The notes beneath the pieces were generated by a model. It did not search any database. It was not told where the DNA came from and was given only the letters and a program-made list of their open reading frames with translations. A DNA stretch of 26,804 nt from Chara braunii. Its lineage: Eukaryota > Streptophyta > Charophyceae > Charales > Characeae. Shown here piece by piece: positions 20,930 through 26,804 of this stretch. Numbering within the stretch: the first letter of the stretch is position 1; each line of letters begins with the position of its first letter. Position numbers and translations under genes: made by a program. The stretch is taken from NCBI GenBank assembly GCA_003427395.1, contig BFEA01000254.1:864155-890958 (forward strand), in the 5' to 3' direction.

Positions 20930-21639
20930 GGCCAGCTGAGGTAGCCCAGGCCGGGACATCTCAAGTTCATTCCCTGTACCTGCAGTGTATCGAACTTGGA
21001 CGTTACCTACTGGTCTCGCTCCTATTACGAGAATAGTAGGAGCAGCTCCTCTATATGAGAAACTGGCCCTGGTCATCCCTCCTGCCTGTGGCCTTGCAGG
21101 CCCTGCCTGCATGTTTTTCTCTCATAGCAGGTTGCCTGTCCATGACTCAAACGGGTGCCCCAGGCCATAGCATCATCTTTTAGACCCTCAGTGCGGAATG
21201 AAATCTCGCGGGCCGAATGATTAAAAAAAAGGAAAGTAAATAAATAGGCATCCCCTTTTTGCCCGTGTCGCGACCCTAAATCCAGCGCGGTTTTCCATTT
21301 TAGCCTACTTAAGCCCTGAATCGCGCGGCTGCTAAGCCGCGCGTCATTATTTTAAGTAGGTTTAGATTTCGTTTTAAAATTTCCACATCTGCGTCCCTCC
21401 ACGGCTCACTAGAAACTGCCGACTACCGCCATTACTCTCAGGCGCCGCAAGTGTCCGGACTAAGGTTCAGAAAAGTTATAGTCTCACGGTCATAGGCTAG
21501 TCTGAATAGCTTCTGGCAACGTCAGCCTCATCAAGTTCCTCAATTCAACGAAAAGGTCGGACAGTGTCCGACGTTTAAAATCCCCGGCATTACCCTTGTC
21601 AGGGTATTTGCCCCGACAACGCTAAGGACAAAACGGAAT
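20930..21639. other. Stretch with several small palindromes and no supported gene
   Basis: A nested hairpin lies at 21304-21360 (CCTACTTAA/TTAAGTAGG outside, CGCGCGGC/GCCGCGCG inside). A perfect palindrome GTCGGACA-g-TGTCCGAC lies at 21556-21572, and TACCCT/AGGGTA at 21592-21607. The right end may be the decayed upstream part of the retrotransposon fragment that follows. Confidence 0.5.
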
Positions 21640-21996
21640 TTGAGAGCTTTGAATGATAGGTGGCATAGACGCTTAAATGTAGACTGCCAGCTACTTAAGC
21701 CAATCCGGTGGTTTCAGGAAACCAAGCATAAGCCTGCAAATATCACGTCCTTGCAGTCGCAGATCACCTACCGCTGCCTCCCAACTAACGAATGGATTAT
21801 TGATCACATGCACTTGGAACAGCAAGGAAAAGCGCTCCCTTGGTGTCAAAGGTGTCTGCTGGCCTTCCCTGCGAGGAAAAGGGTGGAATCAATCCAACAT
21901 ATCGTTGTGCAGGGCCCCTTGCCGATTCTCACATGGAGATGGTGGGATAGAATCTGGCACCAGATGGTCCCGGGATCAATGTGGACATGGGACTGA
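21640..21996 (+). pseudogene. Non-LTR retrotransposon C-terminal fragment (zf-RVT-like)
   Basis: The 118-codon frame has the layout of the C-terminal zinc-knuckle region found after the reverse transcriptase domain of plant-type LINE elements. It shows LPTNEWI, then WCQRC about 20 residues later, then ESIQHIVVQGP and a Trp-rich end (TWRWWDRIW). In the family the usual order is LPTxxRL, CxxC, ESxxHLxxxCP, then W. Here the later Cys is replaced. No reverse transcriptase catalytic motif lies upstream, and the frame ends at a stop, with Arg/Gly-rich sequence continuing in another frame. I read it as a 5'-truncated, decayed copy. Chance similarity is possible but the motif order argues against it. 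Confidence 0.55.
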
Positions 21997-22640
21997 CAGG
22001 CTACCTTGGCCGGCCATATGCCTCAAACATATGAGGGGCCTTTTGAGGAGATTTGTTTCAAGTGGGGAGAAGAGCGGTTATGTAGGTATTGTGGTGGCAG
22101 TGATGTGTCCTAACAATGGAAGGAGTCAGGGTGGACGGAGAGGAAGCGGTGGAGCAGGTGGAGCAGGTGAAGCAGCACGTGTAGGTAGCCCTGGAGCAGA
22201 ATTGGCAGGCGGTCAAGCAGACGCTGGACCCTTTGAACTCTCAAAAGGATATTGCCAGCAGGATGACCTAGTTCAGCAAGGAGTGGTTGGGAGGACCTAA
22301 GGGGGGCTGGATAGCAGAGGTGACATGGTCAGGGTGCGGAATCGGAGAGGGGGGAGACAGGCAACAGGATCAGCAAGAGGAGGAACCACACAGGGACTAC
22401 CGTCTGAAATTCAAGGAGTGGACATCGGTGGACCCCAGCATTGCCCTACGACCAGCTGTGGAATTTCTGGATCCATTCCCGCCTCATTCCCTATGGCTGG
22501 TAGAAGTTCTACCAGTTAGCCCATAACACAAGATACACACAGCCATGAGTGGGAAAGGAGGCACAGAGATCACCGGGGCCCCCGGGTGCCTCCCCCTCCC
22601 CCCCCTCCAATCAGCATTCTAGGCATCGTCACAAGGAACT
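21997..22640. other. Stretch after the retrotransposon fragment, no clear gene
   Basis: Two overlapping frames read Gly-, Gln- and Glu-rich sequence (for example GGRRGSGGAGGAGEAARVG at about 22130) and later DYRLKFKEWTSVDPSIALRP near 22400. The GGAGCAGGT units at 22152-22170 are a small direct repeat. This may be more of the same retroelement or an unrelated decayed ORF; nothing decides it. Confidence 0.35.
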
Positions 22641-22680
22641 ATGGGATGCTGGACCTGGTTTCCACCAGGTGGAGGCTGGC
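22640..22680 (-). repeat. Dispersed repeat, partial copy e
   Basis: On the minus strand this reads CACCTGGTGGAAACCAGG then TCCAGCATCC, a diverged match to the CACCTGCTGGAAATC...GGTCCAGCGTCC family. Confidence 0.45.
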
Positions 22681-22805
22681 AGCCTACCAGGAAGGAATGC
22701 TTTTTTCAACGGCCAGAAGGGGGCTGAAGAGGTTCGGCATAGCCAGGAAGGCTTATAGAATCTCTTAGCACATAACTCCCAGCAGTGTACAAACTCTTGT
22801 TTTTT

Positions 22806-22905
22806 GTATACCTGACGCTGAACCTGATTTCCAGCAGGTGTTGGTCCGCACTAATGGATCGGAGCCAGCAGTGGGGCTGCTACGGGCGGGAGCTCTTATC
22901 ACCAC
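22806..22905 (-). repeat. Dispersed repeat, copy b
   Basis: Reversed, it reads GGTGATAAGAGC, then GGCTCC, CACCTGCTGGAAATCAGG and CAGCGTC followed by GTATACAA. This is the same order as 23608-23712. Copies b and c form an inverted pair enclosing about 0.7 kb. Confidence 0.65.
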
Positions 22906-23403
22906 CACTAGCAGTTTCCTACTGGTGTTTATTAAAAGAAAAAAAGAAAAGAAAAACCGGGAAACCCCGCTAACGCGCCTCAACTGACATTAGAGTTTAC
23001 TCGAGGTAGGCTAGCCAAGCCATATGTATCTTGGATAGGAACATGATCATCCCTATATCCCATAGACTTCCACACTTTTTCCTTTCTGACAACTTCCACG
23101 CATGGACGCAGGTTTCTATATGTGAATGGTTCGTACCCTAGGTCAGATCCATGGTTTGTGCCCCAGTTAAGATCCCTGGGTTGCCACCAGGTGCAGTTTT
23201 CCACCCTACTTGCACAATTTGCATTATTTGTGGGTTTTGCCGTAACGTGCATGAATACAGCATCCCGGCTACTATGCTAAAGAAGATTTCTGCACTCTGT
23301 CCGGCAATCATCACCAGTGTGTTCTTGTGAACTAGCTTTCTCATGCCTGAGGCACAGGATTTTTCAATGAATTTTCAGTCCTTTTTTTTTATATTGAACA
23401 GAC

Positions 23404-23571
23404 TAGCTCAGTGGGCAAGGCACGCAAGCGGCACTCAGGAGGGCCCATTGGCCCCATGTACCTTCTTGGACAAGCTTCAAGTTGGCGCCCGCCACCTAAA
23501 GATATGCTGTTGGTCCCCCCGAGTGGCATTGAGCAGAGGCTGCTGATGCTTTTTTTTTTTTTTTTTTTTTT
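23404..23571 (+). mobile_element. Possible tRNA-derived SINE fragment
   Basis: TAGCTCAGTGGG at 23404-23415 matches the Pol III A-box consensus TRGCNNAGYNGG at every position and is followed by CAAGGCA, as in a tRNA D arm. A weak B-box-like GCTTCAAGTTG lies about 70 bp on, and a run of 22 T begins near 23550. No cloverleaf can be drawn, so it is not a functional tRNA gene. The weak B box leaves the SINE reading tentative. Confidence 0.35.
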
Positions 23572-23595
23572 TGACAAAACTTCATATGTGGGAAA

Positions 23596-23637
23596 ACCCA
23601 CTTAACGAGGTGATAAGAGCAGCCCCGTTAAGTGGGT
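23596..23637. other. Perfect 12-bp hairpin
   Basis: ACCCACTTAACG (23596-23607) pairs with CGTTAAGTGGGT (23626-23637) around an 18-nt loop that carries GGTGATAAGAGC, the start of dispersed-repeat copy c. Confidence 0.8.
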
Positions 23638-23748
23638 CCCGACTTTGAAGGCTCCATCTATTGGTGGGGAGCTGCACCTGCTGGAAATCTGGTCCAGCGT
23701 CCCTATACAATATGTGTCCGCTGGAAATCGGGTCCATCATCCCTTATA
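23608..23748 (+). repeat. Dispersed repeat, copies c and d in tandem
   Basis: Copy c runs to about 23712 with CTATTGGTGGGGAG, CACCTGCTGGAAATCTGG and TCCAGCGTCC, then CTATACAA. A shorter copy d follows directly (CCGCTGGAAATCGGGTCC, ATCATCC, TTATACA). It is nearest in sequence to copy a at 284-345. Confidence 0.7.
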
Positions 23749-24057
23749 CACTCAGTATTGTGTGAGGGTGTTCGTAACTGCTGATGCTCATAGGGGGAGA
23801 GGACCGGAGGGGAGGCACAGTGACTGGCCCACAGAAGAAGCTCGGTCCTGATGCTACCGGCTGACCCCTGGCCGGTATCACCCACCTGCTGTACCAGGTA
23901 TCACACCTGCTTGTGGGTGGAGCTCCCGCATGTTCCCTGGTTGGAGGCTTGAGCATGGATGTGGCTGCTACGGGGTTCCCCGTAAAACTATAATGACAAC
24001 AAAAAAGGCCTTAAAGGCCATCCTGTCCAGATTCGACAGGTATTTGAATTGGTTGGG

Positions 24058-24268
24058 CTTAAACCACCAGTACTTGGCCCAGCTATCGATGCCGAGCCTG
24101 GAATGCCCCTGCGCGCCGATTTTCGCCAAAGCGCCGGGGTACCTTTTCGAAAAAAAATTGGCTGGCGCTTCCAGCCATTGTGGTCCGATACCCCGAAGCC
24201 CTAGAGGCGCGGCGCGTTAACGGGAAAGCGCCGCGGCCGATAGCTGGGCCAAGTACTGGTGGTTTAAG
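24058..24268. mobile_element. MITE with 31-bp perfect terminal inverted repeats
   Basis: The first 31 bases (24058-24088, starting CTTAAACCACCAG) are the exact reverse complement of the last 31 (24238-24268). Inside, CGCGCCG/CGGCGCG, GGGGTA/TACCCC and GGCTGG/CCAGCC pair in nested order, so most of the 211 bp can form one hairpin. No coding capacity is present. A clear target duplication is not visible next to the ends, so the superfamily is open. Confidence 0.8.
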
Positions 24269-24466
24269 GAATTAGCCTTTTTCTTAACAAAAAATAAAAA
24301 TAAAAAAATAAGGTACTAATATGAGGCCGTTTAGGTGGGTGTACCGAACACGACCAGTGTGCGAAGGGAGCCAGATAGTGGTGATGTTCAGTGGATCGCC
24401 CGACGGGGGGTTATCGCCATCCTATCCATGGGTTTACAGTTGGCCGATGCCATAACGACACTGGCC

Positions 24467-24660
24467 GGAGCTGGGGTTTGGTTGTGCTACCCTGTAACCT
24501 TAGTCATGTGGGGGTTGGAGGCCTGGTAGAGAGATCTGGGGAACTGCCGAGGGTGGAAGGCAGTTCAGTGGCTAACCGTGAGCTGTTACTAGGACGACGC
24601 TGAGCTGGGGGGAGGTCGCGCTGCCCTGTAACCCAGCAGTTGGGAGTGTGAGACCTGGTT
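24467..24660 (+). repeat. Imperfect direct repeat of about 65 bp
   Basis: GAGCTGGGG, then a GGTyGyGCTrCCCTGTAACC stretch, an AG-rich part and GnCCTGGT occur at 24467-24530 and again at 24600-24660. No function is recognised. The rest of 24270-25066, which includes an A-rich run at 24905-24920, shows no supported gene. Confidence 0.6.
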
Positions 24661-25066
24661 GAGCTTAGTATTTTGGATAGGTGGGTTGAGGCAGCTGTAG
24701 AGTGGTCTGTTGAATAACACAGGGGTAACGTGGTTTTGGAGATATTGGCTCCCGAGTTATCTCAATTGGTTCTCATTTTTCAGAAGTAAGTCTGTTGGTT
24801 TCGGTTGTTTACGGGTGGTTTTGAGAACACTTCAGGATTCTGGGGACTTCTAGCAACTCGCTTTAGGCTGTTTGATACTGGAACATTCATGGATCTGCGG
24901 TTACAAAAAAAAAAAAAAAATGAGGCCAGGAGCCCTCAACAAACAACCCGGATGAATGAGCTGAGGCCCTTACCAAATCCTGTGCCTCGGTGCAAACGGC
25001 AGGGGTACTGTTCAAGGCTGCTGGAATCCATCTGCAGTAGTCTGACCCAGGTGGTGGTCGTTTTGT

Positions 25067-25642
25067 CTAGGATACGCACCCGTCAGAACGTGATGCTTCC
25101 GCCACTCTGGCTTCCTGTTCTTTGTTGGACATCATAGACAGAAGGGTGCGGACAAGGTATACCCGTCCATCGTTTAAGGTTATCATAGTTGCTGATGTCG
25201 GAGGGCCCACCACCCACATGGCAGTGAAATTGAAGGCTAGAGACTTGGCTCTGCTTTTTAATTTTTTGTGGGCTATTGCAATCATTGGTCTGGTCTGGCG
25301 ATATACGCGTGTAGCTTGCTTCACACCAAAATCTGACTCTGGTGTGATTTTGATAGTAGTAACTTGGTCTGCATCTGGGTCAGGTTCATGCTCCTGCACC
25401 ACAATTGTAGTCAGTGGGGTTTTACTCAAAATACTTGATTGTATCATTGTAGCCAATTCTAACCTTTTATGTATGTCAATGGGCTGAATGGAGTCATAGG
25501 GTGCCCAACACATGGGATCTGGCATTGCAGAAAAGACAAATGTTGCCGGTTGTTTCTTTGTGAAGCAAAGAGCAAAAGGAAGGCCCTCTCTCAGTGGAGT
25601 TAAGTTGAAATCAGAGGCTTTTAGGATGAGGGCTTGGTTGCA
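25067..25642 (-). CDS. Unrecognised ORF interrupted upstream by a MITE
   Basis: The minus strand is open for about 190 codons, with an ATG at 25525 giving 152 residues. The composition is normal and not low complexity, with segments such as KRLELATMIQSSILSKTPL and TAMWVVGPPTSATMITLNDG. The frame stays open upstream of the ATG (segment TPLREGLPFALCFTKK) and enters the MITE at 25630, where it meets a TAG. If the MITE and one TGA are removed, the upstream plus ORF frames only partly join. It may be a whole small gene, an exon, or a gene broken by the insertion. No domain, signal peptide or membrane segment is evident, and I do not recognise the family. Confidence 0.4.
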   Translation of the reverse strand, partial: CNQALILKASDFNLTPLREGLPFALCFTKKQPATFVFSAMPDPMCWAPYDSIQPIDIHKRLELATMIQSSILSKTPLTTIVVQEHEPDPDADQVTTIKITPESDFGVKQATRVYRQTRPMIAIAHKKLKSRAKSLAFNFTAMWVVGPPTSATMITLNDGRVYLVRTLLSMMSNKEQEARVAEASRSDGCVS

Positions 25643-25989
25643 CTACTCTCCATACGCCAAGTTTGGCGAGTAGGCGCCTGGTTGCACTTACTCACCTAAC
25701 TTGGCGAATGAAAAATATGTCAGACTGCTTGCCACACCGTCGAGACAAGTTGTGACGAGTGTTTACGGTTTCGTGGTCCTCGGACCTCTCCACGAAACAA
25801 CTTTCTGGAGAGTGCACGGCTTCAAGAGTGGAGATCAGGTCGACAATTTTTTTTTAATTTTCTGTAGAAGAAATATAGTGGCAAGTAAGTGCAACCTGGC
25901 CTCCAGTTCGACACGATTCTCATTTTTTTACTCTCCACCCATCCGCCACACACGAATTGTGGCAGATGGCGAGTAGTGCAACTTGGCCC
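25630..25989. mobile_element. 360-bp MITE, PIF/Harbinger-like
   Basis: The left end GGGCTTGGTTGCACTACTC matches the reversed right end GGGCCAAGTTGCACTACTC at 16 of 19 positions. TGA lies on both sides (25627-25629 and 25990-25992), a 3-bp TNA target duplication as used by PIF/Harbinger elements. The interior has the left-end subterminal palindrome GCCAAGTTTGGC, and GTTTCGTGG/CCACGAAAC at 25768-25798. No transposase is encoded, so it is non-autonomous. Confidence 0.7.
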
Positions 25990-25992
25990 TGA

Positions 25993-26720
25993 GGGTGGGA
26001 TTCTGCTGCTGTCCTCCTCCATAGAAACAGCTCCCCTTGTTGCCCCTTTCTTCCTCCCAACCCTCCCTCTGCCCCGAGGCATTGTGGGGCAACTCGATGT
26101 GTCAGTACTAGAGTGTGGGTACACTGGTGCTTTTTTCGAGTTTTTTCCGGTTTTTTTTTTTTACAGTGGTGCTGTGTTTGTGCAGGATCAACATCCAGGT
26201 TCATGTTCGTCTAGAGAGTAGCACGAGTGGCACCATCGACCCCTATGCTGTTGGTTTTTTTTTGGGGGGGGGGGGNGTTTTCGAAATGCCCCTCCGAAAT
26301 GCATTTATTTGCGGCTTGCCCCTGCAACGGCCAACTTACCCTGCCCTGCCCCTGGGGCTTCTGAAGTTTCCCGCAGGCCCCAGTCAGCAAGGGGCACAAA
26401 TTTTTGGGACGCCCTTACCGGAGCGCCCGTTCCATTTCACTGGTGGCTGTCTACTATGCCCTCCTGCCTGGGATGCATCTTTGTGAGATGCCCTTCAGCA
26501 GAGAGGCCCGACCAGTTCGAATTCGAACTTGTCATGACAAAAAGTGCTGCAATCCACACGACGCTCACCTCCACACTCCACCGTGCTGGAGATCGTTTGT
26601 CCCATCGCACCCCCTTCGACCTCCTGCGATTGCTTCACAAAGGTTAATGTCCCTCCCCATCTTGCACCCCCCTCTGCCTGTCATCCTCCTGACATGTGTG
26701 CTTGACGCCCTACCTCCTCT

Positions 26721-26723
<3 letters not shown>
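25993..26723. other. Right-end stretch without a supported gene
   Basis: A T-rich run at 26131-26161 and a T9-G13 tract at 26257-26275 next to an unresolved base at 26276 mark weakly assembled sequence. GGGGCAAG-type and GCCCCTG repeats occur around 26300-26400. A minus-strand frame at 25993-26124 reads a basic stretch (MPRGRGRVGRKKGATRG) but is short and ends at the MITE. Confidence 0.4.

Positions 26724-26804
<81 letters not shown>
26724..26804. repeat. (CT)n microsatellite running off the window end
   Basis: Uninterrupted CT units continue to the last base. The right limit is not visible. Confidence 0.97.

Noticed and set aside
23396-23480. Functional tRNA gene
   Set aside because: The A box is perfect, but no acceptor, anticodon or T-arm pairing can be drawn and the B box is weak and far away.

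Overview
The window reads as eukaryotic nuclear DNA from a repeat-rich genome. It has long (CT)n, (GT)n, (GA)n, (TTTG)n, poly(A) and poly(G) tracts, MITE-like foldback elements with target-site duplications, and a decayed non-LTR retrotransposon end whose zinc-knuckle region resembles the zf-RVT domain common in plants and green algae. There is no compact gene layout, no operon and no clear rRNA or tRNA gene. A plant or streptophyte or green alga is my best guess, but this is inference. No complete protein-coding gene can be called with confidence.

The dominant structure is a very large, diverged inverted duplication. The left arm (about 3053-10790) reappears in reverse complement as the right arm (about 12330-20560), around a centre near 11.5 kb. 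At least fourteen collinear anchor blocks support this. Sampled blocks are about 70-80% identical by eye, and the left arm is clearly more A+T-rich than the right. From the outer end inward, each arm carries: a conserved structured block with the loop ACGACAGGAY; a roughly 300-bp block, single on the left and tandemly doubled on the right; a TGTTATC/GATAACA palindrome; tandem repeats carrying a GGCAGCGCTTCCC-like motif (about 122 bp on the left); an array of short hairpins with conserved loops and changing but pairing stems (8 on the left, 12 on the right); a strongly conserved block; and a decayed coding-like stretch reading away from the centre. A hairpin near the centre keeps its pairing through a T-A to C-G change and a G-T to G-C change between the arms.

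At the outer right end (20531-20862) lies a second, younger palindrome. Beyond it the outer structured block is repeated a third time, so the repeat units are arranged both tail-to-tail and head-to-head. Whether this is one giant element with terminal inverted repeats, two large elements in inverted orientation, or an inverted satellite cannot be settled from one window.

The flanks hold ordinary mobile DNA. On the left are a poly(A)-only retroinsertion (about 500-547) and a 1.03-kb element with a 10-bp target duplication and an 8-bp terminal repeat (1599-2630), which contains an extreme poly(G) tract. On the right are the retrotransposon remnant (21640-21996), a dispersed repeat in several orientations (22640-23748, also at 284-345), a SINE-like segment with a perfect Pol III A box (23404), a MITE with 31-bp perfect terminal inverted repeats (24058-24268), and a 360-bp Harbinger-like MITE with TGA target duplications (25630-25989). 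That MITE sits at the upstream end of an unrecognised minus-strand reading frame (25067-25642).
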